DNA of 59,763 bases from Oligoflexia bacterium (GCA_015232015.1 JADGAM010000005.1:1-59763); one strand, 5' to 3'. Positions 44,929 through 54,613 are shown, numbered from the stretch's first letter. Notes: generated by a model not told the origin, from the sequence alone. Numbers and translations are program-made.

Positions 44929-45579
44929 TTAACCTTTAATCTTTATAGAAATTCCACTTACTAAAAAATATACTTCATGGGCATTTTTAGCTATTAATTG
45001 ATTTATTCTACCAACAAAATCTCGATACTTCCTTGAAAGAGAATTTTCTGGAACAATACCCATACCAAGTTCATTGCTAACAAAAATTACACAACTATTA
45101 CTATTGTTATGATTTGATTCTAAGTTTGATAGTGGTTCCAACATATCGTTTGCTATCTTCAACAGTTCTTCCTCTTGCAATTTTGGATTGTGATAAATAA
45201 GGTTATTTACCCACAAAGTAAGACACTCTACTAATATAATTACTTGTTGCTTTTGGTATTGATTTTTATTTTGATTTTTGTTTTGATTTTTGTTTTGATT
45301 TTGATATCTAAAAAAAATCTTTTTCAAATCTAACTCTTCTTCTATAGTTTCCCAAAGTTTTGCACTACGATTTTTTTTATGTTGATTTATTCTCTCTTGC
45401 ATTTCTAAATCACCCTTAATAATAGGTGCCGTTGCTAAATAAATTTTTCTTTGCTCGTTACTTTTCTCATTACCTTCATTACCGTCATTACCATCATTAT
45501 CTATTTCTTCTGCGTACTTTTGAGCAAAGCTACTTTTTCCACTCCTACAACCACCAGTTACAAAAATAATTTTTGCCAT
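44929..45579 (-). CDS. cobU: Adenosylcobinamide kinase / cobinamide-phosphate guanylyltransferase (CobU)
   Basis: The P-loop GGCRSGKSSFAQ lies at residues 9-20, the guanylylated His is probably in ERINQHKKNR (about 67), and VSNELGMGIVPENSLSRKYRDFVGRIN near the end is a CobU signature. An insertion of repeated Asn-Gln-Asn-Lys (about residues 97-110) and a Gly-Asn-Asp run near 28-37 make the 216-residue product longer than the usual 180. It opens the minus-strand cob run. No cobS (cobalamin synthase) is in the window. No cobalamin riboswitch is apparent in 45580-45761. Confidence 0.93.
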   Translation of the reverse strand: MAKIIFVTGGCRSGKSSFAQKYAEEIDNDGNDGNEGNEKSNEQRKIYLATAPIIKGDLEMQERINQHKKNRSAKLWETIEEELDLKKIFFRYQNQNKNQNKNQNKNQYQKQQVIILVECLTLWVNNLIYHNPKLQEEELLKIANDMLEPLSNLESNHNNSNSCVIFVSNELGMGIVPENSLSRKYRDFVGRINQLIAKNAHEVYFLVSGISIKIKG

Positions 45580-45592
45580 AATTGCCTTTTTA

Positions 45593-45646
45593 AAATTTAA
45601 TTCAAATTTAATTCAAATCTAATTCAAATTTAATTCAGATTTATTC
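45593..45646. repeat. 11-bp tandem repeat (AAATTTAATTC, about five units) upstream of cobU
   Basis: Four units (one with a single change) plus a diverged fifth unit lie 14-67 bp upstream of the cobU start. The period matches one helical turn and the A-tracts are phased, which would bend the DNA. Confidence 0.9.
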
Positions 45647-45761
45647 AAATTTTTCCTAGCACTCACATCAATACATCTCGTGTTACAATTATCATATTAA
45701 ATATAGTTACTCATTAATTTAAAACCTTTTTACTCAGGATTTTATAAGGGAAAGAGATTTT

Positions 45762-46832
45762 ATGACTAATACAACACTGCCTCCTTCATCAAGTTCTAAT
45801 AATTCTAGTAATTCTAGTAATTCTAATAATTCTAAAAATTTTGCTCAAGGCCTATTAACCAATAGTTCCAGAGATAAAATCCTTCTTGAAAGCGGTACAA
45901 ACGAAGTGGAAATGATGGAATTTTTTATCAACAATCAAGTTTTTGCAGTTAACGTTGCTAAAGTACAATCTCTAATACTATATGATGAAAAGCAATTAAC
46001 TCCCTTAACTGATGCTCCTAGGTATTTACGTGGACTCATCCTCATTAGAGAATTATCCCTTCCATTGATAGATTTGAACTTTGTATTAAAGATTGAAGAA
46101 CGTAAAGATATTGCTAGAAGAATAATAATTGTTATGTCTTTTAATAATCTTGTAGTTGCAATGCTTGTTGATGGAGTGATTGGGATTTCTAGAATAAATT
46201 GGAGTAAATTTTCTCCTATAAATGAATACAATGCTAACACTCCTCAAATGTATATTGGTAATTATATAAGGCATGGAAAAAACATTTTAATCTTAGATTG
46301 TGAAAAGATTGTGGCCGAAATTTTCCCATGCACAAATATTGAGCATGCAGCGACAATTAACAATGTTACAAATAAAGATGCTCGTTCTCATATAAAAATA
46401 GTTCATATTGATGATTCAAGCACAGTTAGGAGTCTAATTTCCAAGGTATTAAAACAAGCAGGATATTCTAGTATTACAAGCTATAATAATGGTCAAGAAG
46501 CATACGAAAATTTCAAACGATTACATGAATTTATTGTAAAAAACGATAAAAATATAAATGAAAAAATAGACATTATCATAATCGATATTGAAATGCCTCA
46601 AATGGATGGCCTTACTCTTTGTAGAAAAATACGAGATGAGTTTGGTTGGACACATATACCTGTTATCATGTTCTCATCATTAATAGATGAACAGATGAAA
46701 ATAAAATGCGAATCAGTTGGTGCCACTACTCAAGTATCCAAGCCAGAGATTCATACTCTAATTAGTATTATGGATCGTATGATGTCCATGCAAAAATTAA
46801 AAAATCAAAATGAAATGGCATTTACTGTATAA
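45762..46832 (+). CDS. cheV: CheV-type chemotaxis coupling protein (CheW + receiver)
   Basis: After a Ser/Asn-rich N-terminus (residues 1-45) comes a CheW domain at about 48-200 (MEFFINNQVFAVNVAKVQSLI, YLRGLILIRELSLPLIDL). It is followed by a receiver domain from about 210, with the acidic pair in VHIDDSSTVRSLI, the phospho-acceptor Asp in IIIDIEMPQMDG and Lys in VSKPEIHTL. CheV couples chemoreceptors to CheA and is adjusted by phosphorylation. AAAGAG lies eight bases before the ATG. It stands alone without other che genes in view, divergent from cobU. Confidence 0.93.
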   Translation: MTNTTLPPSSSSNNSSNSSNSNNSKNFAQGLLTNSSRDKILLESGTNEVEMMEFFINNQVFAVNVAKVQSLILYDEKQLTPLTDAPRYLRGLILIRELSLPLIDLNFVLKIEERKDIARRIIIVMSFNNLVVAMLVDGVIGISRINWSKFSPINEYNANTPQMYIGNYIRHGKNILILDCEKIVAEIFPCTNIEHAATINNVTNKDARSHIKIVHIDDSSTVRSLISKVLKQAGYSSITSYNNGQEAYENFKRLHEFIVKNDKNINEKIDIIIIDIEMPQMDGLTLCRKIRDEFGWTHIPVIMFSSLIDEQMKIKCESVGATTQVSKPEIHTLISIMDRMMSMQKLKNQNEMAFTV

Positions 46833-46881
46833 TATAATTAGAATTAGGTAATTAGGTAATTAGGTAAGTAAGCGAGTAAAG

Positions 46882-47817
46882 CTACTTGCCTACAATACCA
46901 GCACTAAATGAGCTCACTAAAAAATCAATCAAAATTTTTACTTTTTCAGATCTAGTTTTTTCTTGAATATAAACTAAACTAATGGTGTTTTTTAATACCT
47001 TTCCATTACCTTTAAAAATGTGGAATTTGCATCCTTCTTTTTCTAATTTAGCTATGTAATGAAAAGGTAGAACTCCCACACCAAATCCTTCAGTAATCAT
47101 TTTGGCCACACCTTGAACATCCATCATTGCTGAGCGAACATTGCACTTAATATTTATACTCTTATAGTGATGTCTAAACCACGCATTTAAAAGTGGGCCA
47201 CCTTCTGCATAGTCAATGTAATCTAATGTTTCAAAAAATTTCTTGCTCTCAGTTTGTATCTTTCCTTTATCTATTGTTTGCATATATACCTTAGAAGAAC
47301 ACAAACATAGCTCCTCATCAAAGACCCTAACAGATTTAAGTATTCTATCCATTGCCAAATCATCTACTATGGCAAAATCCAACTCTCCTCTCAGCAATAG
47401 ATCGTTCATCTGAGATGCTAATCCATATTGAATAGTATAAGTTATTCCAGGGTGTTTTTTTCCGAACTCCACCAATAGTGGCAACACCATGTTATTTCCA
47501 AATTCAATAGGTATTGCGAGCGATATATTTCCTGATAAAACTTTATCACCACCCTTAATAGCAAAAAGTGCTTGTTCAATATTATTTAAACTCTCATAGC
47601 ATTTTTCATATAAGGTATTTGCAACTGCTGTTGGTATTGGTCTCTGTTTGATACGATCAAAGAGCTTTACATCTAACATCTCTTCTAACACTTTAATGTG
47701 TTGGCTTACTCCCGACTGAGTCATGTGCAACTCTTCAGCCGCCTTCGTCATACTTCGTGTTCTAAAAACAGATTCAAAAATTCTAATATGATTTAAATTA
47801 ATGTTATCTATTAACAT
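46882..47817 (-). CDS. LysR-family transcriptional regulator
   Basis: The N-terminal winged helix-turn-helix (LNHIRIFESVFRTRSMTKAAEELHMTQSGVSQHIKVLE, residues 8-46 or so) is typical LysR. The effector-binding domain follows, at about 90-300. Length 311 is normal. It is three bp downstream of the gmhB-like gene, and its ribosome site (GGAG, spacing eight) lies inside the end of that gene, so the two are cotranscribed. The effector and targets are unknown; no divergently transcribed partner is adjacent, which is unlike most LysR genes. Confidence 0.95.
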   Translation of the reverse strand: MLIDNINLNHIRIFESVFRTRSMTKAAEELHMTQSGVSQHIKVLEEMLDVKLFDRIKQRPIPTAVANTLYEKCYESLNNIEQALFAIKGGDKVLSGNISLAIPIEFGNNMVLPLLVEFGKKHPGITYTIQYGLASQMNDLLLRGELDFAIVDDLAMDRILKSVRVFDEELCLCSSKVYMQTIDKGKIQTESKKFFETLDYIDYAEGGPLLNAWFRHHYKSINIKCNVRSAMMDVQGVAKMITEGFGVGVLPFHYIAKLEKEGCKFHIFKGNGKVLKNTISLVYIQEKTRSEKVKILIDFLVSSFSAGIVGK

Positions 47818-47820
47818 AAA

Positions 47821-48486
47821 TCAATCTCCTTTCAGCAAATGGTGCAATAATTGTTGATGGTTTTCATATACTATATTTTTATCAACTCCATCTAATGAAT
47901 AATTTTGTTTAATTAAAAAAGTGCGAAGTCCAGGTAACTCTAATATTATATCCGATTTCTTATCTCCAATCATAATGCTTTTTTCTAAATCTATAGTAAA
48001 TTCTTTTGCTGCCTCTAAAAGCATTCCAGGTCTTGGTTTTCTTAAATTACTCTCTTGTTTATAGTATCCAATGCCCTTTGTAGGATGAAAAGGGCAATAA
48101 TACCATTTATCAATAGTAATTCCCCATCTATGGTCCAAGATCTCTTCTATAGCATTATTAATTTTTACAACATCTTCTTCTGAAAAATAACCTCTGGCCA
48201 CTCCCGCTTGGTTAGTTACTACGAATACAAAAAAATCATGATTTCTGGCCCATTTTATTATGGGAATAATTTCGGGATAGATTTCAATTTGCTGCACATC
48301 TTTTATATATCCAACATCTTTTATTATTACTCCATCTCTATCTAAAAAAAGGCCGGGCCTTTTAATTCTAGTAATGCCGGCGCTTTTTTTTATATTTTCA
48401 CTCTGATTTTGAGTCTGATTTTGAGTTTGATTTTTGTCTTGATTTTGGTTTTGATTTTTAATCTGAGGATGATCTTTATTTTGCAT
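47821..48486 (-). CDS. gmhB: HAD phosphatase, D-glycero-D-manno-heptose-1,7-bisphosphate 7-phosphatase-like (GmhB)
   Basis: HAD motif I is LFLDRDGVI (Asp nucleophile and acid/base Asp), followed by VTNQAGVARGYFSEEDV and motif IV IGDKKSDI, as in GmhB and histidinol-phosphate phosphatases. The zinc-binding loop keeps CPFHP, but the two later Cys of the usual CxCRKP motif are replaced (ESNLRKP), so zinc binding may be lost. An Asn-Gln/Lys repeat of about 25 residues forms the N-terminus. GmhB acts in LPS heptose precursor synthesis; histidine synthesis is an alternative. It precedes a LysR gene on the same strand. Confidence 0.85.
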   Translation of the reverse strand: MQNKDHPQIKNQNQNQDKNQTQNQTQNQSENIKKSAGITRIKRPGLFLDRDGVIIKDVGYIKDVQQIEIYPEIIPIIKWARNHDFFVFVVTNQAGVARGYFSEEDVVKINNAIEEILDHRWGITIDKWYYCPFHPTKGIGYYKQESNLRKPRPGMLLEAAKEFTIDLEKSIMIGDKKSDIILELPGLRTFLIKQNYSLDGVDKNIVYENHQQLLHHLLKGD

Positions 48487-48604
48487 AATAAAATTTTACC
48501 AATATCACGCATTAAAATTTAAAATATTAAACTTAATACACTTTGGGCATTTATAATATAAAACACTCATGCTAAACTTATTAAAAATTATTATTGTAAA
48601 TTTT

Positions 48605-48656
48605 GATTGAATTAATTGGCAATACCAGCGGTGCGGTAATAATCAATTAATCAATC
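48605..48656. repeat. Imperfect inverted repeat in a divergent promoter region
   Basis: Arms GATTGAATTAATTG (48605-48618) and CAATTAATCAATC (48644-48656) pair with one bulge around a 25-base, more G+C-rich centre. The element lies between the gmhB-like gene and the plus-strand gene at 48714 and could be an operator or a small structured element. Confidence 0.5.
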
Positions 48657-48713
48657 ATCGCATACAACTACATACTTATTACTTATTTATAATAAAAAAT
48701 AAACAAATAAAAA

Positions 48714-49676
48714 ATGAAGATAAAAACACTTGCACAATATATCTCACTACTTTTCTACATATCTCTTTCTTTTTCTATTTCTATTTCTTTAATCTACGCG
48801 CAAGCGCAAGCTCCTTCTTCTATTACACCAGTATCAAGTCCTACTCCTACTCCTACTCCTACTCCTCTTCCTAAAGTTAAATCATCCCCATCTTTAAAAG
48901 ATGTTTGCGTAGAAAATTTAAAGTCTCTTCCCTCTCAACATAATTTAGAGAAACTAAATTTAGTCTGTTCCTCCGTCACCTCAATTCCCTCCTGTAAAAG
49001 TAACAATGGAGAGATAATATTTCATTATGACAAAAAAGGTGAAAATAAACGTGGTTTAAAGATATTTGCCTTCTCACTTATTCATGGAGATGAACCATTA
49101 AGTGGAAGTGTTACGAGATCATGGATGGAACGCCTAACTGAAATCGCACCTAGAAATAGTTGGAGAATTATACCTATTGCTAATCCAGATGGCTGGCACG
49201 CCAATACAAGAGCTAATGCTAAAGGGGTTGATTTGAACCGCAATTTCCCTAGCAAAAATTGGGAAAAAGAGGCCTATAATTATTGGGCCAAAGACATGAA
49301 AAAAGATCCCAGACGCTACCCAGGAAATAAAGCTGCATCAGAAGCAGAAACTAAATGTATTATCGAACATATAAAAAATTTCAAACCAGATTTCATTGTG
49401 ACCATTCATACCCCTCTAGGAACGCTTGATTTTGATGGACCTAAATTAAAATATCCCAAATATAAAGATCTTCCTTGGATTAGATTAGGAAATTATCCGG
49501 GAAGTCTTGGACGCTATATGTGGAAAGATGGCAAAATTCCAGTTTTAACTATAGAGTTGAAAGGGGAAAATTCTGTTAAACGAATGGGAGATCTAGACAA
49601 ACTTCAAGATATTTCAAGTATAGTAGCAATTATGGCCAATAAAGGTTCCCTAAAAAATCGTACGACTGATGATTAA
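48714..49676 (+). CDS. Secreted M14-type zinc carboxypeptidase / murein peptide amidase-like
   Basis: A signal peptide (to about IYAQAQA, residue 32) is followed by a Pro-Thr repeat linker (43-54). The M14 domain has the zinc ligands His124 and Glu127 in LIHGDEPLSG, the substrate-binding NPDGWHANTRANAKGVDLNRNFP block and the third ligand His in VTIHTPLG. The catalytic Glu is probably in VLTIELKG. NRNFP and WHxNTR features resemble MpaA, which cuts the L-Ala/gamma-D-Glu/meso-DAP stem, so a role in murein turnover or prey wall degradation is plausible. Its stop codon abuts the ATG of the next gene. Confidence 0.88.
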   Translation: MKIKTLAQYISLLFYISLSFSISISLIYAQAQAPSSITPVSSPTPTPTPTPLPKVKSSPSLKDVCVENLKSLPSQHNLEKLNLVCSSVTSIPSCKSNNGEIIFHYDKKGENKRGLKIFAFSLIHGDEPLSGSVTRSWMERLTEIAPRNSWRIIPIANPDGWHANTRANAKGVDLNRNFPSKNWEKEAYNYWAKDMKKDPRRYPGNKAASEAETKCIIEHIKNFKPDFIVTIHTPLGTLDFDGPKLKYPKYKDLPWIRLGNYPGSLGRYMWKDGKIPVLTIELKGENSVKRMGDLDKLQDISSIVAIMANKGSLKNRTTDD

Positions 49677-51035
49677 ATGATTGAATACAAAATCGACAAA
49701 GTAATACTTCACCCTCTCTCAATTAAAGCACTTAAAAGTGGACATCCTCATATTACAAAAGATCAATATAGTGAAAAATTCCCCTCAAAATCGCTTTTTT
49801 TGTACGGCATTAGCGCTAATGCTAATAAAGATCAACATCCAATTTGTTTGTTCTTACATGATCCCGAACATAAGAAAATAAAAGGGAGAGTTTGGTCTTG
49901 GTTATGCGCAAATACAGGCGCAAATACAGGCGCAAACACGGCCATAGACTTTTTAACAGAACTTAATAACCGCATTTGTTCATCCTTTGAGAAGAGAATC
50001 AAGCTTAATATTAGCAATGAACGTGAAAATTTTTATCTAATATTTGCTGAGGCCGACCAAATCCCTGGAGTATTTGTTATCCATCTTGGGGAACATATTC
50101 TAATTCAGATTTATTGTTTCTTCTGGAGATCATTTGAAAATAAATTTTTAGAGCTCTTAAAACAAAATTTAAAAAAAATTTTTCCCAATAAAACATTTCA
50201 CTTTCACCTAAAATATAGAGAACAAAATAAAGGCAATAAAGGCAATAATTCTCTCTCTGTGAATGCTATCACACCCATGCCCTCGCCTTTATCCTTACCT
50301 TCTGAAAAATTTATAATAAATGAGTTTGAAATAAAATATCAAATCGATATCTCAAATCTTTCAGATATTGGTCTTTATACTGATATGGCCTCAATTAGAA
50401 AAAGACTTATTCCTTATTTAAAGCTTTCAAAAAATCTCTTAAATCTCTTCTGCTACACTGGGGCATTTTCTTTGTTGGCACTAAAACATCTTGTAAAACA
50501 AGTTACCTCTGTTGATCTCTCAGCAAAATATTTACAATTATTAGATGAAAATTATCAACTCAATAAAACAAATATTAATACCCAAAATTTTGATAATAAA
50601 AATTTTGATTCTCAAAATTGTGAGAACCAAAATACTAAACACACACATGTAATTATAAACCAATCTGTAAGTCACATGATAACTCATGCTCTTAAAAAGC
50701 AAAATCATTATTATGATTTTGTAATTATTGATCCTCCCTCTTGTTCAAATGATAAAAATAAAACCTCATCGGCCATGCAAATGTATAAAGAGCTCTTACC
50801 TAATATAATAAAATTGATTGCAAATGATGGATATTTGTTAATGTTTATCAATAACCATCAAATATCTTTTAATGATTTTAAAACAAAAATTAGTATTATT
50901 TTAAAGGCATTAAATTCCATTAATACCCATATAGTTGAAGAATTTAGATTATCACAAGATTGTCCCACACTTAAAAATTTTCCAGAAGGCGATTATATAA
51001 AAGGCCTGCTACTTCAAATCAAGGAGAGAAGATAA
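49677..51035 (+). CDS. Class I SAM-dependent rRNA methyltransferase (RlmI-like)
   Basis: An N-terminal PUA-like domain (residues 1-75, VILHPLSIKALKSGHPHITKDQY) precedes a RlmI/RlmK-type catalytic domain with motif I NLFCYTGAFSLLALKH, SVDLSAKYLQLLDENYQLN and the catalytic block VIIDPPSCS. These enzymes make 5-methylcytosine in 23S rRNA, but the catalytic Cys of the second motif is not verified here. Low-complexity inserts (N-T-G-A repeats near 80-87 and repeated Asn/Phe/Asp near 302-320) enlarge it to 452 residues. The ATG follows the stop of the peptidase gene directly, and the tex gene follows after one base. Confidence 0.85.
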   Translation: MIEYKIDKVILHPLSIKALKSGHPHITKDQYSEKFPSKSLFLYGISANANKDQHPICLFLHDPEHKKIKGRVWSWLCANTGANTGANTAIDFLTELNNRICSSFEKRIKLNISNERENFYLIFAEADQIPGVFVIHLGEHILIQIYCFFWRSFENKFLELLKQNLKKIFPNKTFHFHLKYREQNKGNKGNNSLSVNAITPMPSPLSLPSEKFIINEFEIKYQIDISNLSDIGLYTDMASIRKRLIPYLKLSKNLLNLFCYTGAFSLLALKHLVKQVTSVDLSAKYLQLLDENYQLNKTNINTQNFDNKNFDSQNCENQNTKHTHVIINQSVSHMITHALKKQNHYYDFVIIDPPSCSNDKNKTSSAMQMYKELLPNIIKLIANDGYLLMFINNHQISFNDFKTKISIILKALNSINTHIVEEFRLSQDCPTLKNFPEGDYIKGLLLQIKERR

Positions 51036-51036
51036 A

Positions 51037-53409
51037 ATGGTATCAACAACTAGCTCATCAAACACCAGCTCACACTTTGATATAAACGCAATTAATTATT
51101 GCCAAAAAAATACTAATATTACCAAATGGCAGATTGAAAATCTTTTAAAACTCCTTGTTACTGAATCTTGTTCTGTACCTTTTGTGGCCCGTTATCGTAA
51201 AGAAGTTACAGGAAATCTTGATGAGGTTCAAATTAGAGACATTGAAAAATATTATCAAGAGTATCTGGAAACTGAAAGTCGTAGATCTTTCATCCTAGAA
51301 ACCTTAAAAAAATTAGAGGTCTTAACTCCAGAGCTAGAAAAATTAGTTTCTAGAGCGCAAAATATTAAAGAGTTAGAAGATCTCTATGCTCCCTATAAGA
51401 GCAAGAAAAAAACCAAAGCAATGCTTGCTAAAGAATTGGGGCTTTTACCTTTGGCCCAAGAGATGATGACCACCTTAAAAACCATAGAGCAACTAAGTAG
51501 TGAGTTTATACCTACTGAAAAAGTCACCTCTTTTGAACAGGCACTTGAAGGCGCCACTCACATTATCATTGAAACATTTGCTCATAATCTTAAAGTAAAA
51601 GAAAGCTTAAGAAAAGAGTATTGGGAAAATGGAATTTTAGCATCAAAATTAAGAGATGAAGGTAAGGAGATTGAAGACTACTTGAAATTTAAAGATTTTT
51701 TTGATTTTCAAGAAAGTGTAAAGAGTCTTAAAGATGCAAAAAATACTCATCGTTATTTAGCAATAAGAAGAGGTTTTACTCTTAAAGTGTTAAAGATGGA
51801 GGTTGAATTTGATAAAGATCAGGCACTGACCATAATTAAAGAGGAATTTTTTGCTGATGAAAAAAAACATGGAGTAATAAAAATTCTAAAACAAGCGGCA
51901 GAGAAAGCATACTCTCTACATATTCATCCTTCACTTGATCTTGAAATAAAAACTGATTTAAAAGAAATTGCTGATGAGGCGGCCATAAATGTATTTTCTA
52001 TCAATTTAAAAAACTTGTTACTGGCCCCTTACTTAGGAGCAAAATCAGTAATGGGAGTGGATCCAGGGGTGCGCACAGGTTGTAAAATTGTGGTCGTTGA
52101 TGATACTGGAAAATTTGTTGTTGATTTTGTAATTTATCCACATCCACCACTAAGAGATATTCAAAATTCTAAAGTAATGATTGAAAAAACTATTGAACAC
52201 TTTAAAATTCACCATGTGGCCATAGGTAATGGTACATATGGGAGAGAAACTTTGCAATTTTTTGAAGATGAAGTTAGTCAAGTTAAAGAAAAACAAGTTT
52301 TGGCCACCATGATCTCAGAGGCCGGAGCATCCATTTACTCAGCATCAGATATTGCACGAGAAGAATTTCCCGATAAAGATCCAACTGTAAGAGGGGCAAT
52401 ATCAATTGCTAGACGTTTTCAAGATCCCCTGGCCGAATTAGTAAAAATTGATGCTAAATCCATTGGAGTTGGTCAATATCAGCATGATGTAAACCAAAAT
52501 AAATTAAAAAAATCTTTGGAAAATGTTGTTGAAAGTTGTGTGAACTTTGTAGGTGTAGATTTAAATACAGCTTCTGCTCCACTGCTCTCTTACATCTCGG
52601 GAGTGGGGCCAAAACTAGCACAAGCAATAGTTAAATACCGCCAACAAAAAGGCGGCCTTAAAAATCGTCAAGAGTTATTAGAAGTTCCTCGCTTTTCTAA
52701 TAAAGTTTTTACAGAAGCAGCAGGTTTTTTAAGAATTTATAATGGAGAAAATCCATTTGATCAAACCTCCATTCACCCTGAACAATATCCAGTTTTAGAG
52801 GAGTGGAGCAAAGGTGCAAAACTAAATTTAAGAGAAATCGTTTTAAACAAAGAGACTGATAAAATATCTCTACTTGCAAAAGATAAATCTTTAAGTGAAA
52901 AAATTGGAACATTCACTTTTAGCGATATTATAAAATCCTTATCTGCTCCCTCACAAGACCCTCGAACAACATTTAAATCTGTTGAATTTAGTCAAAAATT
53001 ACGAGAATTTTCTGATCTTTCAATTGGAGAATGGTATACAGGAGTAGTTACAAACATTGCTAAATTTGGAGCATTTGTTGATATTGGTATAAAAGAAAAT
53101 GGTCTCTTACACATCTCTGAGGTGTCTGATAAATATGTAAGCGATGTTTTAGAAGAGATTAAAGTTGGACAAGAGGTAAAAGTTAGAGTGATTTCTATTG
53201 ATAAAGAACGTAAAAGAATTTCTCTTTCAAGAAAAAGCGACACTCCTCTCTCTTATTCACCAACTTCACCAACTTCACTAGCTTCTAAATCAAACACGGC
53301 CACTCAACACAAAAATAAGAGCAAAGACAATCAACAACATCAAGCACACCAACAGCAGCAAGTTCACAACAATGCATTTTCAAAATTAAAAAACTGGAAA
53401 TCCAGCTAA
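51037..53409 (+). CDS. tex: Tex family RNA-binding transcription accessory protein
   Basis: Domain order is as in Tex: an N-terminal helix-turn-helix region (ITKWQIENLLKLLVTESCSVPFVARYRKEVTGNLDE), a YqgF-like domain starting VMGVDPGVRTGCK near residue 339, a helix-hairpin-helix region (LSYISGVGPKLAQAIVKYR) and an S1 domain near the end (GEWYTGVVTNIAKFGAFVDIG). The length of 790 residues is usual. The C-terminal 45 residues are Ser/Gln/His-rich. It binds nucleic acids and affects transcription and RNA stability. GGAGAG lies six bases before the ATG. Confidence 0.97.
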   Translation: MVSTTSSSNTSSHFDINAINYCQKNTNITKWQIENLLKLLVTESCSVPFVARYRKEVTGNLDEVQIRDIEKYYQEYLETESRRSFILETLKKLEVLTPELEKLVSRAQNIKELEDLYAPYKSKKKTKAMLAKELGLLPLAQEMMTTLKTIEQLSSEFIPTEKVTSFEQALEGATHIIIETFAHNLKVKESLRKEYWENGILASKLRDEGKEIEDYLKFKDFFDFQESVKSLKDAKNTHRYLAIRRGFTLKVLKMEVEFDKDQALTIIKEEFFADEKKHGVIKILKQAAEKAYSLHIHPSLDLEIKTDLKEIADEAAINVFSINLKNLLLAPYLGAKSVMGVDPGVRTGCKIVVVDDTGKFVVDFVIYPHPPLRDIQNSKVMIEKTIEHFKIHHVAIGNGTYGRETLQFFEDEVSQVKEKQVLATMISEAGASIYSASDIAREEFPDKDPTVRGAISIARRFQDPLAELVKIDAKSIGVGQYQHDVNQNKLKKSLENVVESCVNFVGVDLNTASAPLLSYISGVGPKLAQAIVKYRQQKGGLKNRQELLEVPRFSNKVFTEAAGFLRIYNGENPFDQTSIHPEQYPVLEEWSKGAKLNLREIVLNKETDKISLLAKDKSLSEKIGTFTFSDIIKSLSAPSQDPRTTFKSVEFSQKLREFSDLSIGEWYTGVVTNIAKFGAFVDIGIKENGLLHISEVSDKYVSDVLEEIKVGQEVKVRVISIDKERKRISLSRKSDTPLSYSPTSPTSLASKSNTATQHKNKSKDNQQHQAHQQQQVHNNAFSKLKNWKSS

Positions 53410-53426
53410 AATTAAGACGGAAACTG

Positions 53427-53939
53427 TCACTTTTGAAACGGTCTTTTATTTGCTATTAATTCAACTTTCTCTAACGAATAACTATTTACATTAATATTTT
53501 TTTCAATATTAAATTTATCATTTGAAAGCTTGATCGTATAAATCCCATTGTTTAAAGGTGCGCTAAAAGAAAAAAATCCTTCATTGTTACTTGTTGTTTC
53601 ACAAATTGTAATATTCTCTTTTAATAAAATAATTTTTTGAAATCTTATTGGTAAATCATAATTCCCAAATTGATCAACCTGCCTTAAAAATGCTACTCCT
53701 TTAATTACGGTGTTTTTTTCTATCCTTTCTACAACAAAGGGAACAGGAACAGGGGAGATGAAATTACCAATTTGTATAGGAATTAAAGCATTGGCCCGAG
53801 ATTGATAGTGTTCTCCATTTAGATAATTAAGAGTAGATTTTTTTTCTTGTTGAGGTCCATAGGCACATGAAAAAACAAATGTTAGTAAAAACACAATAAA
53901 TATTATTTTTATTTTGTAGTTTATTTTAAAATTTATCAT
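53427..53939 (-). CDS. Lipoprotein with carboxypeptidase-regulatory-like beta-sandwich
   Basis: The signal peptide ends in a lipobox (FVFSCAYG). The mature part of about 140 residues has the strand-turn pattern of CarboxypepD_reg-like domains: VIKGVAFLRQVDQFGNYDLPI, then NNEGFFSFSAPLNNGIYTIKLS. Such domains are structural or binding modules in the envelope. It converges with tex, 17 bp apart. I do not recognise a more specific family. Confidence 0.7.
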   Translation of the reverse strand: MINFKINYKIKIIFIVFLLTFVFSCAYGPQQEKKSTLNYLNGEHYQSRANALIPIQIGNFISPVPVPFVVERIEKNTVIKGVAFLRQVDQFGNYDLPIRFQKIILLKENITICETTSNNEGFFSFSAPLNNGIYTIKLSNDKFNIEKNINVNSYSLEKVELIANKRPFQK

Positions 53940-54006
53940 AATGATAAACTATTCGACGATTTTTTAATAACCTTTATAATAATTATTATAACTGTGATTG
54001 CAGAGG

Positions 54007-54045
54007 GATTATGTCCCCTAGTTCCGTTTCAGCGATTATGTCCCC
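54007..54045. repeat. Direct repeat GATTATGTCCCC at the end of a decayed insertion sequence
   Basis: Two copies of GATTATGTCCCC (54007-54018 and 54034-54045) lie 27 bp apart, about 55 bp before a transposase-like fragment. Such GATTATGTCCCC repeats resemble the ends of some HTH-transposase insertion sequences that I recall from other bacteria. The region 53940-54613 otherwise holds only AT-rich sequence without an intact gene. Confidence 0.5.
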
Positions 54046-54098
54046 ATAAATAATATTAATTTAGTTCCTGGTATTCTTAAGAATAACGGAAGGTAGCG

Positions 54099-54275
54099 AT
54101 GGGGATGGTTATCATGAACAAAAAAGATCAACAAATTTACAATCTAGCACTTGAAGTGATTTATCAGAGATTAACAATTGTTGAATTTTCTACTCTTATC
54201 AACAAATCTTATCGTCCAATCTCAAGTAATAAGGTATTTGTATTTATTAAATTTGTGTCTTCTATTGTCTTTTAA
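54099..54275 (+). pseudogene. Remnant of an HTH-type transposase (ISNCY-like N-terminus)
   Basis: An open frame of 58 codons begins MGMVIMNKKDQQIYNLALEV and has a helix-turn-helix pattern (RLTIVEFSTLINKSYRP) like the first domain of ISNCY-type transposases, where this block normally continues as SYRQxxR. After SYRP the sequence becomes unrelated (ISSNKVFVF) and the frame stops, so the element is truncated. The flanking GATTATGTCCCC repeats fit an insertion-sequence end. Assignment rests on a short motif and memory, so it is tentative. Confidence 0.5.
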
Positions 54276-54613
54276 ATAGAAGATCCCTTTGTCAAAAAGC
54301 CCATTTTTTTTTCCTAAAAACTTGTGCCTCAAAAAATCATTATTATCATTCTATTTTTTCAACAAAATACCTTTTCGGCTAAGCTCAAGCTGGCAATGTT
54401 CTTTTTGATGGATAGAAACTTCAGTGGATATTTTGATTTGGCCACAACTATCTGTAGAGAAAATTAAAAAAGAAAATTAAATTTGTTATTAGGCAATACC
54501 ATACTACTGATAATTTTTAGATAGCGATAATCGAAACTTTATATTAGTCAATGTAACTTAAATTGAATATAAGATCGGTCCAACTTATTAACACGCAAAA
54601 ACAAAGGAAAAAA

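Noticed and set aside
45580-45761. Cobalamin riboswitch expected upstream of cobU
   Set aside because: The region contains only AT-rich tandem repeats; no conserved B12-box-like segment was seen.
54563-54613. Extended N-terminus of the secreted protein from ATG 54563
   Set aside because: It would place 17 polar residues before the signal peptide; AAAGGA precedes ATG 54614.
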